From: JAAXKN01 sp050258815
GTDB taxonomy: Bacteria > Bacteroidota > Ignavibacteria > Ignavibacteriales > SURF-24
Assembly: GCA_050258815.1 (NCBI GenBank)
Contig: JBLMZM010000361.1
Span: 1-64,000, forward strand
Reading direction: 5' to 3'
Length of the DNA: 64,000 bases
Under the pieces are notes generated by a model, which saw nothing but the letters and a program-made list of their open reading frames with translations, searched no databases and had not been told where the DNA came from. Positions 41,598 to 51,281 of the stretch are shown in pieces. Position 1 is the first letter of the stretch, and every line of letters begins with the position of its first letter. The position numbers were made by a program, and so were the translations under genes.

Positions 41598-43133
41598 TCA
41601 CGACTCCATTACTTCAAGGCTTCCTATAATTCTTTCTACCTCTTCAAGTATCTCGCAGGATCTTACCACGTCCTTCATTTTTGTATGGTCAGGATGCAGG
41701 GGCCGGTCCTCGTCCAGGTGCTTCACATATTTGCGGACTGTATTCTTAGCCACACAAACTCCTGTACCGGGATTGAACTGCCTGAAATCCAGCGCCTGGG
41801 CTGCGGCAATAAATTCGATGCCCAGCACGCCATAAGCATTATCCAGTATTTGTGCATTTTTTATCGCTGTATTCATGCCCATGGACACAAAATCTTCCTG
41901 GTCCGCTGCAGCAGGGATTGACTGTATGGAGGCTGGTGCTGAAAGCATTCTTTGTTCAACGATAAGTGTATCTGCCGTATACTGGCTGAGCATGAGTCCC
42001 GAGAACATTCCCGCGCCTTTTGTAAGAAATGCAGGTAAGCCGACGCTGAGGGCAGGATTCAAAAGCCGGTTAAGTCTTCGTTCGGAAAGCACGCTGACCA
42101 TAGTAATTGCTGCTCCAGCCATATCCATTGGCAGTGAGACCGGTGTACCCTGGAAGTTGGCGCCTGTAAGGGTTAGTCTGAATTCGGGCAGGAAGATGGG
42201 ATTATCCCCTACTCCGTTCAGTTCAATTTCAACCTGCTTTCTGGCGTAAGCCAGGGCATCATGTGCCGTTCCGATTACCTGAGGACTTGAGCGCATGGAG
42301 TAGGCGTCCTGGACTTTCATTTTGAGTTTGCCCGTCAGCAGGTCGCTTCCTTTCATGCAGGCCATTATTGCCTTTGCGCTGCGGACTGCGCCCTGGAATC
42401 CCCTGATTTCATGAAGGCGGCTGTCATAGGGTTTCATGTTGGCAAACAGGGCTTCAAGCGACATGGCGCACGCTATTTCGGCCTGCTTAAGCCAGCGGTT
42501 CATGTCGTATAAATGTATTGCGCTCATTGCAGTAAGAAGGTTCGAGCCGTTGATGGTTGCAAGCCCGTCCCGGGCCTGAAGTCCCGGCACTTCAATTCCC
42601 GCACGTTCGAAAGCAGCCCTGCCCGGCATTCTCACCCCTTCAAAGAAGGCTTCACCCTCTCCTATTAAAAGCAGGGCAATCTGAGACATTGGGGCCAGAT
42701 CACCGCATGCGCCCACGGATCCCTTCTGGCAGACTACGGGTGTAACGCCCTTATTGAGCATTTCAATGAGAGTGAGTGTGATTTCGGGCCGGCAGCCTGA
42801 GTTGCCGTGAGCGTGCACGTTAATCCTGCCTGCCATTGCAGCTCTTACATATTCCACCGGTGCCGGATCCCCGATGCCGGCTGAGTGGTTATAGATAAGG
42901 TACTTCTGGAAGTCTTTGACCTGCTCGTCGTTGAGGACGACTTCTGAAAACTCTCCGATGCCGGTATTGACTCCGTACATAATCTCATGTGCCTGGATCT
43001 TATCTTCAAGCATATTCCTGCAGATTTTAATCCTTTCAAGGGCCTCAGGGTGCAGTTCCACCTTCTCCCCGTGCCTTGCAATCTGAACGAGTTTTTCGAC
43101 GGTTAAACCTGAACCGGATAGTACAACAGCCAT
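41598..43133 (-). CDS. hutH: histidine/aromatic ammonia-lyase family enzyme with Ala-Cys-Gly triad
   Basis: A 511-residue member of the HAL/PAL family. These enzymes form their MIO cofactor from an Ala-Ser-Gly triad; here it reads Ala142-Cys143-Gly144 (GSVGACGDLAPMSQ; the codon is TGC at 42705-42707). A cysteine in this place still allows MIO to form in mutants of the Pseudomonas enzyme. Other family hallmarks are present: YGVNTGIGEFS, AHGNSGCRPE, and QDAYSMRSSPQVIGT. In the substrate loop it has YNHSAG where histidine lyases have a SH pair, so the substrate could be histidine or another amino acid. No hutU or hutI gene is near. Length and domain order are normal. Confidence 0.85.
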   Translation of the reverse strand: MAVVLSGSGLTVEKLVQIARHGEKVELHPEALERIKICRNMLEDKIQAHEIMYGVNTGIGEFSEVVLNDEQVKDFQKYLIYNHSAGIGDPAPVEYVRAAMAGRINVHAHGNSGCRPEITLTLIEMLNKGVTPVVCQKGSVGACGDLAPMSQIALLLIGEGEAFFEGVRMPGRAAFERAGIEVPGLQARDGLATINGSNLLTAMSAIHLYDMNRWLKQAEIACAMSLEALFANMKPYDSRLHEIRGFQGAVRSAKAIMACMKGSDLLTGKLKMKVQDAYSMRSSPQVIGTAHDALAYARKQVEIELNGVGDNPIFLPEFRLTLTGANFQGTPVSLPMDMAGAAITMVSVLSERRLNRLLNPALSVGLPAFLTKGAGMFSGLMLSQYTADTLIVEQRMLSAPASIQSIPAAADQEDFVSMGMNTAIKNAQILDNAYGVLGIEFIAAAQALDFRQFNPGTGVCVAKNTVRKYVKHLDEDRPLHPDHTKMKDVVRSCEILEEVERIIGSLEVMES

Positions 43134-43273
43134 ATAATTTTCCTTATATAATGAAAAGTATTGATGACGCTGCCGTGAACCTCGTACTAAAACTTCATAA
43201 TAAGATATCTCATATAAAGTTCGTATTCAACTCAAAATTACCGGATAAAGGAAGTCAATTAAAAGCATCCTGC

Positions 43274-44299
43274 TTAATTCTTATATATCAGAATTTCGGT
43301 TGAGCCGTCTTCTTTTATATATGCCCTGTACATGCCTTCTGTGTTAAATGGCATCGTGAAGTTTCCGTTTCTATCCAGTGCTATTACGCCGCCCGTGCCG
43401 CCCATAGCCGCAAGTTTTTTATTTATTACTTCATTGGCCGCATCCTTCAATGAGAGCCCCTTATATTCCATCAGAGCCGAAATGTCATAAGCTACAACGC
43501 CGCGTATAAAATATTCGCCGTATCCGGTAGAAGAAACTGCGCATGTTCTATTGTTAGCATAGGTGCCTGCCCCAATGATGGGAGTATCTCCAATTCGTCC
43601 GAACTTCTTATTTGTCATCCCGCCCGTGGAGGTCCCGGCCGCAAGGTTACCGGCTTTATCGAGTGCCACGGCACCAACTGTACCGAACTTTGAATCTCCA
43701 AACGGCTTATAATAAAAATTCATGTTTTTTGATTTCAGTGAATCCTGTTCTGCTTCCTTTTGTTTTATCTTCTGCAGCTGCTGGAATCTTTTTTCATAAT
43801 AGAAATATTCCTCGGGCATCAGTTTGATTCCCTGCTGCTGTGCAAACTCCTCGGCTCCCTCGCCGGCCATCATTACGTGCGGGGATTTTTCCATTACAAG
43901 GCGCGCAAGGCTGATGGGATTTTTAATATGGTGTACGCCTGCAATGGCTCCGGCCATGAGTGTGTTCCCGTCCATAATTGAAGCATCGAGTTCATTTTTA
44001 CCCTTGGCATTAAATACTGCTCCTTTGCCGGCATTAAAGAGTGGTGAATCCTCCAGTATGTTAATGGTTGCCTCGACTGCATCCAGACTGCTGCCGTTGT
44101 TTTTCAGAATATTGCTTCCTGCCGTAAGTGCTTCCTGCAGTTTCTGGCGGTAGGCTGCCTCCTCTTCGGGTGTCATGTCTCCTTTTAATATCGTGCCCGC
44201 ACCTCCATGCAGTACAAGAACGTAACCCTGTCCGGGAGTCTGGGCCTGTATTAAAATGAAGCCGAAAAGAAAGAGTATAATTGCTGTAAAACGGAACAT
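43274..44299 (-). CDS. secreted isoaspartyl peptidase/L-asparaginase (Ntn hydrolase)
   Basis: A 341-residue precursor. It begins with a signal peptide ending near FILIQAQ and contains VLHGGAG and NAGKGAVFN, typical of plant-type asparaginases. The self-cleavage site is before Thr207 (GTVGAVALD), which becomes the active nucleophile; STGGMTNKKFGRIGDTPIIG and STGYGEYFIRG line the substrate site. It splits isoaspartyl dipeptides or asparagine in the periplasm or outside. Two ATGs are six bases apart; 44299 is preferred because AGGAG lies seven bases before it. The gene lies 140 bases upstream of the ammonia-lyase gene on the same strand. Confidence 0.9.
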   Translation of the reverse strand: MFRFTAIILFLFGFILIQAQTPGQGYVLVLHGGAGTILKGDMTPEEEAAYRQKLQEALTAGSNILKNNGSSLDAVEATINILEDSPLFNAGKGAVFNAKGKNELDASIMDGNTLMAGAIAGVHHIKNPISLARLVMEKSPHVMMAGEGAEEFAQQQGIKLMPEEYFYYEKRFQQLQKIKQKEAEQDSLKSKNMNFYYKPFGDSKFGTVGAVALDKAGNLAAGTSTGGMTNKKFGRIGDTPIIGAGTYANNRTCAVSSTGYGEYFIRGVVAYDISALMEYKGLSLKDAANEVINKKLAAMGGTGGVIALDRNGNFTMPFNTEGMYRAYIKEDGSTEILIYKN

Positions 44300-44459
44300 A
44301 GTCATTCTCCTAAAGGAATGTGGAAAGTGAAACTTAAAAACTCAAACTACAAAGTTCGTGAAATAAAGTCAAAGAGGGCCAGGCATTCAGTTTTTAAGTT
44401 CAGTGATCTGAAGCGCCAAAGAGGGGTGCAATGCATTTACAATTTATGTGTTCATACAA

Positions 44460-47400
44460 TCAGAATTTTTTTGCAACCACTACGACTGACTTAATTGTAT
44501 CGGAAACCGACTGGCGCTCATCGAGAGCCTGCAGGAGTATGATGTAGATCCCCATGCGAAGAGGACTGCCGTTATCGTTCAGGCCATCGAAGATGAGAGA
44601 GCCGTGGGCTCCGCTGCAATCCGGGTGCAGTGTTCTTACGAGTCTGCCCTGGCTGTCGAATACCTTTACAAGTACCTGGTTTACCCCAGGCGAGAGATTA
44701 TAGTTTATAATTGCAAAGTCCTCCACGCCGTCATTATCAGGGGAGAATGGATTTGGAAGCACAGAGAAGCGCGATTCCTGCTTCTGGTTCAGTACGAAGA
44801 TGCTGTTTAGTTTTCCGGGAGTAGCCCCCTCTTCATTGACTGCTGTCCGCCAGTTCAGGGCATCATTGGAGCTTAATGAAGGATTAATCCTTTCAAGTGA
44901 TCTGTTCTTTACCTCGGGAATATTTTTTGAGTGCCAGCTGTAGAAGTAGTGCACCGAATCAATCGTATTTTGAAATGCGTCCTGAAGATGCAGCACGCCG
45001 TCATAGTTTGCGAGTCCCAGGCTTGAGGAATTCTTCACGCAAATGGATTCAGAATTCCTGAGCCACGCATAATTCTTAAGTACCGAGGAATCTGCGGCAA
45101 TCACATAATATTCACCTTGGGCGAGCGTATAGTTTCCATCTGAAGCATAGAAAGAGGCGCCACTCTCATTTACTATTTCCCAGTTTGCAAGATTGACCGG
45201 CTCATCTCCTGAGTTGAATAATTCTATAAATTCACAGTTGCCCTTGCCGGGCTCATACATTATTTCATTTATAACTATCATGTTTCTGGAGTAAGGGATG
45301 ATGTCTGTAACCGAGTTTTCGCTTCCGGGTGTTGCACCCCAAAGGGCCACGGAAGGCTGCCAGTTCAGCTTGTCGTTAGTATCATTATCGGGTGTGATTC
45401 TTTCAATTGAGCGGGCTTCCCTTCCCCAACCGGATGAATATTTCAGGCTGTCAATCGTATTGCCCTTCAGATCTGAGATTACAATTCCATCCTCACTGTT
45501 ACCGAGGGAACTGAATGCTACGAAAGAGACTTTCCCCTGAAAGTAGGGATACATCTTGTGAAAGGATGAATCTCTCGCTATAACCAGGTATCCCCCCGGG
45601 AAAAGCAGGAGATCATTTGCTGAAATCTTTACCCTTGAAGGTGAGGGCAGTAGATCGCTTATGTACCAGTTCCTGAGATTCAGCGTATCGGCTGAAGCAT
45701 TAAAGATCTCGATCCATTCGGATCTGTTGGGGGGCGGACTGAACATGACCTCATTTATAAGCAGGGCATTTTTATAGTAACCCGGTTCAATAACCTTCTC
45801 CATATAGTTGTTGGAAGGTTCACCGTCTTCCTTAAAAACGACTTCAACAGCAACCGTGATTTTGGAACTTATGGGGGGTATGGAGGGGGAATTTGTAATT
45901 ATAAGTGAATCAGTTGTCTTAAGGCTGAAGTCCGAGAGTTCGTTCAGTTCTATAAAAGGATCCGTGCTGTTGTATCTGTACAAGAAGCGGACCGAGAAAT
46001 TTCGTGCCTCCTTTAACCCGCGGTTATAGATCCTGGCTCCAAGAAATATTTCATCCTTGTTCCTGGGCTGCGAGGGAAACGTAAAGACCTCCTCGACAGA
46101 AATGTCGTAATCCCTCGGGGTAATGCTGTTGATTCTTCCAGGTGTGCTTTTCGCCCAGGCCTTTGAGAAGCCCCAGTTATCCCTTAGTCCGGAAGCTTTA
46201 CCGGTGAACTTTCTTTCAAGTGAATGGCCGGAAGGGGAGCCCACGGGTGTCTGATAGCGGAGGGAATCCATGGTAAGCTGCCGGTTGTCGCGCAGAATGA
46301 CTCCGTCTTCGTCGTTATTAAAGGCGGGGAGCTGAGCACAAATGATTTTTGATGTAATGTCGCTGTGGGAGTTTATGATTGCAGAATCTTTTGCAATTAC
46401 CAGGAACGTCTTTGGCGGTATGAGCTCGTCATGCTGAGAGATAATTGCCTCAGCTGGCGTTGCAAGTATATCCGAAACTGTCCAGCCTTTAATGTTAACC
46501 GTATCATCCGAGGTATTGTAAATCTCAATCCATTCGGGTTCAGGAGTCTCCGGCATATACATGATTTCATTTATGACGAGTGTCCCTGCCTTATATCCCG
46601 GGCTAATCATGGCGCAGATAGAATTATTTGTTGAATCCTGGTCCAGAGAGGAAGATATCTGTATAATAAAAGACACTTCCCTGGAAATTTCCCCGCTGTA
46701 ATCAAAGGTATATAATAATGAATCCTCCGGACTGAGTGACAGGAGTTCTGAGGAAGCCAGCAGCTTACCCGGCTTTTGGCTGATAGAAGATGGCGAAAAA
46801 AGCCATAGTGAGAACTGAATGCTCATCCTGCCTGTATTTTTTACCCGGGCTGACAGGGTGATTTTATCATGCAAAAATGGGAAAGGGGGCGTAAAGAGCA
46901 GCTGAGTTAAGGCAAGGTCAAAGTCTTTTCTGGATACTGAATTCATGCTGCCGGGAGTGCACCTGTTAAGGCTGTGTGAAGCCTGCCAGTTGCTTGTCCA
47001 ATAAGAAGGAGAATAGGCATCAACTCTTTCCAGGGACCGGCCCAAAGTGGCCGGCGATGCAGAATACTCCATGCTGTCGATCACAGAGCCGGCTGAGTCC
47101 TTTATTACGACCCTGTCTCCGGAGTTATTCAGCGCCGGAAGGCTGAATGTGATTAGCTGTGAGGTGAAATTATAATATCTGTGCAGCGAGGAATCACGGC
47201 ATAGCAAGGCGTATTCTCCGGGCTTCAGCAATCTGTCCTTTTGCGTAATGTACACAGAGCTCGAGTAGTCAGATAATTTCCAGTTGCTGAGATTAATGGT
47301 TGCAGAGGATCTGTTATAGAGCTCAATCCATTCGGGTTCACCCGCTTGGGGAGCAAACATTACCTCATTTATTACCAGGTCATTATATCCGGGCTGGTAA

Positions 47401-48308
47401 GCGCGTACCAAAAGCCGGAGTAAGCCCGCATTATTCTGCGGATTCTCATCCTTATTGAAGGTAATATTCCCCTTAATCAGGTAACTGCCAGCCTTAAATC
47501 CTGCCAGCTCATAGGTAATTACAATTGAATCTCCGGGCATGAGCATGGACAAGGCCTTTGAGTACAGCTTTTCTGCGCCAGTGAACAGGGAATCAGAGTT
47601 CTCTTCGCAATAGATTTCCGCTGTGAAGTTTTCTGCCGGCAGCAGCCCGTGGTTTTTTATTGTAAAGCTGAGGAGTATATCATTGGATTCAATGGGTGAC
47701 TGCGGGGCGGTCGAGAGGTTTTCAAGGCTGAGGTCGAAATCCCGGGGAGCAATTGAATTTTTCCTGCCCGGGGTACCCTTAAAATTAAGTGAATTACCCC
47801 AGTTGGACGGGGCATTGTTCTTGTCCCGGAGGATTTTTTCGTCCGAATAACCGGGCCTGTTTCCAGCCGTATAGAGATACAACTCCAGTGTGTCATTGTC
47901 CTGATCCAGAATAGCTATTGTCCGGTCAACCGTATTTGCCATGCCCGTGCTGCCGAACGCATTATCCTTTATTCTAAGCAGCAGGCACTCCCGGGGAATA
48001 ATATCCTTGTAGCCGCCGGAGGTAAAATCATAGTCACCCTCAAGAACTACCGCGTAGGAGCCGGGACCCAATATCATGCCCTGATTGCCGGCAGGGACAA
48101 TTGTATCCGGATTTGATGTCTGATATTTAATTTTAAAATGGCTGAGGTCCAGCGCTTTATCAGCGCTCAGGTTATAGATCTCGATGAATTCACCATTGCC
48201 GAAAGGTGCATTAAACATGACCTCGGTAACAGTAATGAGACCGTTTTGCTGAGGATAAACAAAAACAGGCAGTAAAAAGAACAATACAATGGTAATTGTA
48301 CTTTTCAT
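44460..48308 (-). CDS. large secreted protein with five lamin-tail domains
   Basis: A 1282-residue exoprotein. Signal peptide (1-20), then five lamin-tail domains, each starting with a (I/L)xINE(I/V)M(Y/F) strand and EWIE(L/I)(Y/F)N: near residues 24, 308, 576, 848 and 1009. Between the first four lie immunoglobulin-like spacer domains with a repeated pattern (SPGYKAGTLVINEIMYMP; PGYNDLVINEVMF). The C-terminal 100 residues (FSVLPNPFSPDNDGVEDF ... GIYIILLQALD) resemble the FlgD-like/gliding-motility end domain and finish in VVVAKKF. Lamin-tail domains on bacterial surface proteins are often linked to nucleases or esterases, but no catalytic domain is present here. GGAG before the ATG supports the start. 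Confidence 0.85.
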   Translation of the reverse strand: MKSTITIVLFFLLPVFVYPQQNGLITVTEVMFNAPFGNGEFIEIYNLSADKALDLSHFKIKYQTSNPDTIVPAGNQGMILGPGSYAVVLEGDYDFTSGGYKDIIPRECLLLRIKDNAFGSTGMANTVDRTIAILDQDNDTLELYLYTAGNRPGYSDEKILRDKNNAPSNWGNSLNFKGTPGRKNSIAPRDFDLSLENLSTAPQSPIESNDILLSFTIKNHGLLPAENFTAEIYCEENSDSLFTGAEKLYSKALSMLMPGDSIVITYELAGFKAGSYLIKGNITFNKDENPQNNAGLLRLLVRAYQPGYNDLVINEVMFAPQAGEPEWIELYNRSSATINLSNWKLSDYSSSVYITQKDRLLKPGEYALLCRDSSLHRYYNFTSQLITFSLPALNNSGDRVVIKDSAGSVIDSMEYSASPATLGRSLERVDAYSPSYWTSNWQASHSLNRCTPGSMNSVSRKDFDLALTQLLFTPPFPFLHDKITLSARVKNTGRMSIQFSLWLFSPSSISQKPGKLLASSELLSLSPEDSLLYTFDYSGEISREVSFIIQISSSLDQDSTNNSICAMISPGYKAGTLVINEIMYMPETPEPEWIEIYNTSDDTVNIKGWTVSDILATPAEAIISQHDELIPPKTFLVIAKDSAIINSHSDITSKIICAQLPAFNNDEDGVILRDNRQLTMDSLRYQTPVGSPSGHSLERKFTGKASGLRDNWGFSKAWAKSTPGRINSITPRDYDISVEEVFTFPSQPRNKDEIFLGARIYNRGLKEARNFSVRFLYRYNSTDPFIELNELSDFSLKTTDSLIITNSPSIPPISSKITVAVEVVFKEDGEPSNNYMEKVIEPGYYKNALLINEVMFSPPPNRSEWIEIFNASADTLNLRNWYISDLLPSPSRVKISANDLLLFPGGYLVIARDSSFHKMYPYFQGKVSFVAFSSLGNSEDGIVISDLKGNTIDSLKYSSGWGREARSIERITPDNDTNDKLNWQPSVALWGATPGSENSVTDIIPYSRNMIVINEIMYEPGKGNCEFIELFNSGDEPVNLANWEIVNESGASFYASDGNYTLAQGEYYVIAADSSVLKNYAWLRNSESICVKNSSSLGLANYDGVLHLQDAFQNTIDSVHYFYSWHSKNIPEVKNRSLERINPSLSSNDALNWRTAVNEEGATPGKLNSIFVLNQKQESRFSVLPNPFSPDNDGVEDFAIINYNLSPGVNQVLVKVFDSQGRLVRTLHPDCSGAHGSLIFDGLNDNGSPLRMGIYIILLQALDERQSVSDTIKSVVVVAKKF

Positions 48309-48510
48309 AAGTACTCCCGATAGTTTGGTAAATTAACCGGCGTAACTATAGGGAAGAATATGTTGGAGCCCCTCGAGGGTGTAATATACACGAGATTAAA
48401 TAAAATGCAAGTGCCTCTGGACAAAAAGAAGTCAAAAAAAAGACACGAGGTTCATTAATAATATTCGGGAATATGGTGGTATTGCCAAATTATATTTTGA
48501 CAAATTAGAA

Positions 48511-48524
48511 AATATACGTATATT
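48511..48524. promoter_or_regulatory. palindrome AATATACGTATATT upstream of the Lrp gene
   Basis: Perfect 14-base palindrome about 80-95 bases before the start of the Lrp-type regulator. Such proteins commonly control their own gene. Confidence 0.4.
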
Positions 48525-48605
48525 ATTCGGCATAAATTTTAATTTTATGAATAATATTTGTCACGGGCTCTTGCCCTGGTGATGAATACTGGACAGCTGG
48601 TTAAA

Positions 48606-49088
48606 ATGAAACTGGACGACACCGACAAGAAGATATTAGACAGGCTGCAGTCTGATGCAAACATTACTAATGCTCAGCTGGCCTCAGAGTTTAACGTTTC
48701 GCAGGCCGGGATGCTCGAAAGGGTAAAGAGGCTTGAGAACTCCGGAGTTATAAAGCGTTACGTAGCCCTGGTTGACGGTGAGAAGGTTGGGCGCGGGATG
48801 TCCGCCTTTATTTCGGTATCCCTGTCTGTTCATCAGCTCAATTCGATTGACAGTTTCAAGCAGGAGATAATCAAGCTAAGCGAAGTGCTGGAGTGTTATT
48901 ATGTGGCAGGTGAAGAGGATTTTATACTGAAGATTGCCGTAAGGAACATGCAGGAGTATGAAAACTTTCTGCTGCACAAGCTTACAAAGATCGGCGGAGT
49001 CAGCAAGGTTAAGACCACTTTTGTGCTCTCCCCGGTAAAGTACGACACAAAAATAGAAATAAACAGTAACACGATTGAAAGTGTTTAA
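48606..49088 (+). CDS. Lrp/AsnC-family transcription regulator
   Basis: A 160-residue protein in its shortest form (MKLDDTDKKILDRLQSDA). Residues 1-55 are a winged helix (NITNAQLASEFNVSQAGMLE is the helix-turn-helix), residues 65-150 the amino-acid-binding RAM domain with ALVDGEKVGRGMSAFISVSL and YYVAGEEDFILKI. Lrp proteins sense amino acids and control their metabolism; the nearby ammonia-lyase, asparaginase and dehydrogenase genes are possible targets, but that is inference. A longer start (ATG 48582) cannot be excluded. A terminator follows at 49183. Confidence 0.88.
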   Translation: MKLDDTDKKILDRLQSDANITNAQLASEFNVSQAGMLERVKRLENSGVIKRYVALVDGEKVGRGMSAFISVSLSVHQLNSIDSFKQEIIKLSEVLECYYVAGEEDFILKIAVRNMQEYENFLLHKLTKIGGVSKVKTTFVLSPVKYDTKIEINSNTIESV

Positions 49089-49182
49089 GATATATAAATG
49101 GGCATGAGTGTAGAATTGTTGATATTGAGGTAATAAGGGTTTTTAATTTTTTCGCAATACTTACTCGCTAATATATAACCGG

Positions 49183-49217
49183 ACCCCTGACTCTTCGCTG
49201 GAGCTCAGGGGTTTTTT
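49183..49217 (+). terminator. terminator of the Lrp gene
   Basis: ACCCCTGA/TCAGGGGT stem followed by six T residues. A clear intrinsic terminator. Confidence 0.8.
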
Positions 49218-49319
49218 ATTTGCTAAATATTTCATAGATTTTTATATGATTGTTTTACAGTTGTGTGGGGCAATTGGGAATCATTTAATTATCCCGTATA
49301 ATTTCGGGTCACGTCATGC

Positions 49320-49336
49320 AATTGACTGACTCAATT
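49320..49336. promoter_or_regulatory. inverted repeat AATTGA-CTGAC-TCAATT
   Basis: Six-base perfect arms ending 25 bases before the dehydrogenase ATG, where a repressor would block the start region. A candidate for control by the neighbouring Lrp protein or another regulator. Confidence 0.35.
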
Positions 49337-49361
49337 AAGTTATAACACCTGGAGAAATATT

Positions 49362-50726
49362 ATGCCGATACAATCCATCAATCCCGCAACAGAAGAAATA
49401 ATTGAGACCTATGCAGAGCTTACCGAAGATCAGCTCTATGCTGAGATAGACAAATCCCATGATGCATTCCAGGAATGGAAGATTACCAGTTTCTCAGAAC
49501 GCAGGCAGCACATGCTTAATGCCGCCAGGGTGTTACGTGACAACAGGGAAAGTTACGCCCGCGTGCTCACGCTTGAAATGGGAAAACCGATTAAGCAGGC
49601 CTATTCCGAGGTGGAAAAATGCGCCTGGGTGTGCGAATACTACGCAAATAATGCAGGAGAGATTCTTAAAAAGGAAACAGTTGAGACCGACGCCTCGGAA
49701 AGTTACGTCCAGTTTGATCCTCTGGGGGTCATACTTGCCGTTATGCCCTGGAATTTCCCCTACTGGCAGGTATTTCGTTTTGCTGCGCCTGCAATTATGG
49801 CCGGTAATGTTGGGCTGCTGAAGCACTCCTCAAACGTTCCCATGAGCGCTCTTTCAATTGAAGAGGTGTTTTTAAGGGCGGGATTCCCGCTGAACGTCTT
49901 CAGAAATCTTTTTATAGGCTCTTCAATGGTAGAGAAGGTAATTTCACACCCAAAGGTCAGGGCTGCCACACTGACAGGAAGTGAAGGCGCCGGAAGGACC
50001 GTGGGCTCAACGGCTGGCAGAAATCTGAAGCCATCGGTACTGGAGCTTGGCGGCAGTGATCCGTTCATTGTTTTGAAGGATGCCGACCTGAATCAGGCCG
50101 TAAAAACGGCGGTGGAGGCAAGGATTATAAATAACGGCCAGAGCTGCATTGCAGCCAAGAGGTTTATTGTTGTTAAGGACGTAATTGACGAATTCGAACG
50201 CAGGTTCACCTCCGCAGTTAAGAATCTCAAGATTGGTAATCCTATGGACGAACAAAACGACCTGGGTCCCATGGCGCGTGAGGACCTGCTCCTGGAGCTG
50301 GATAAACTGGTAAAGCGGTCGGTTGCAATGGGTGCAAGGCTGCTTACAGGCGGAGAGCGCCTGGGCATGAAAGGGTATTATTATCCTGCTACCGTTCTTT
50401 CAGGTGTAAAGCCCGGTATGCCGGTCTTCGACGAGGAGACCTTCGGTCCCGTAGCCGCACTGATAACTGCCCAGGATGAGGATGATGCCATAAGAATTGC
50501 CAATGAATCGGCATTCGGACTGGGGGCAAGCCTTTGGACGCAGAATCTTGAAAGGGCAAAAAGACTGGCTTACAGGATCGAATCCGGCTCTGTATTCATT
50601 AATGGGATGGTTAAATCCGATCCCCGCCTGCCTTTTGGCGGCATAAAGATATCCGGTTACGGCAGGGAACTGTCCCACTATGGAATTAAGGAATTCGTAA
50701 ACATAAAAACGGTCTGGATTGCATAA
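49362..50726 (+). CDS. NAD(P)-dependent succinate-semialdehyde dehydrogenase-type ALDH
   Basis: A 454-residue aldehyde dehydrogenase, full length for the short (YneI/Sad-like) group. Catalytic Glu228 (LELGGSDPF) and Cys262 (NNGQSCIAAKR) are present, as are MPWNFPYWQVFR and TLTGSEGAGR (cofactor site). Members of this group oxidise succinate semialdehyde to succinate; related aldehydes are possible. GGAG stands ahead of the ATG. It is preceded by the Lrp regulator and may be its target. No transaminase is adjacent. Confidence 0.88.
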   Translation: MPIQSINPATEEIIETYAELTEDQLYAEIDKSHDAFQEWKITSFSERRQHMLNAARVLRDNRESYARVLTLEMGKPIKQAYSEVEKCAWVCEYYANNAGEILKKETVETDASESYVQFDPLGVILAVMPWNFPYWQVFRFAAPAIMAGNVGLLKHSSNVPMSALSIEEVFLRAGFPLNVFRNLFIGSSMVEKVISHPKVRAATLTGSEGAGRTVGSTAGRNLKPSVLELGGSDPFIVLKDADLNQAVKTAVEARIINNGQSCIAAKRFIVVKDVIDEFERRFTSAVKNLKIGNPMDEQNDLGPMAREDLLLELDKLVKRSVAMGARLLTGGERLGMKGYYYPATVLSGVKPGMPVFDEETFGPVAALITAQDEDDAIRIANESAFGLGASLWTQNLERAKRLAYRIESGSVFINGMVKSDPRLPFGGIKISGYGRELSHYGIKEFVNIKTVWIA

Positions 50727-50789
50727 CAAATATCCGGGCAGACAGCAAACGGGCTGTCCGTCCCGATCATTAAAGGGAGGGGTTTTACC

Positions 50790-51146
50790 ATGTTAAAACT
50801 TAAAATTGCTGCTGTTATAACTATTATCCTGGGGCTCATTTCCCTGGGCTGGATATTCTATGATTATCTTGCACTCGCCGATATTTCATACAATTACGGA
50901 GCCGACCTGGTAAGCAAGCGCAGGATTGTTACCCTGGGGTTCATTCCTGTTATACTCTTCCACTTTGCTTTTTTTGGTACAATGTATCTCTTGTTCGACT
51001 TTCTCAAAAAGCAGAAGCTGATAATAAAAGAGCACACAAAAATGAAGGCTGAGGCAGTATTGAAACCTGCCGCGGATTCCAAAAAGGATCCACTCAGGCA
51101 GGAGATGCCCAAAATGACCGGCGACGCCCCGAAAAAGGATATCTGA
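50790..51146 (+). CDS. small membrane protein with a charged tail
   Basis: A 118-residue protein. Two membrane helices (about 7-30 and 48-72) are followed by a Lys/Pro-rich cytoplasmic tail (KPAADSKKDPLRQEMPKM). Strong GGGAGGGG before the ATG. It follows the dehydrogenase after 63 bases and may be on the same transcript. I do not recognise the family. Confidence 0.6.
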   Translation: MLKLKIAAVITIILGLISLGWIFYDYLALADISYNYGADLVSKRRIVTLGFIPVILFHFAFFGTMYLLFDFLKKQKLIIKEHTKMKAEAVLKPAADSKKDPLRQEMPKMTGDAPKKDI

Positions 51147-51281
51147 GAAGATAATAGCCTGTTTCCTTTCGCCTGCTTAAAGCAGAAAATAAATTCTTTT
51201 AAAAATGATGTTTTCTGACGGGCGAATTCTTATTTTTGCAATCAAATAAGAAATCATGTTTTAATAATTTTCGGAAATGAT

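Noticed and set aside
42702..42710. Sequencing error as the cause of the Cys in the MIO triad
   Set aside because: It needs only one base change, but the reading frame and all surrounding motifs are intact; I keep it as a real difference until checked.
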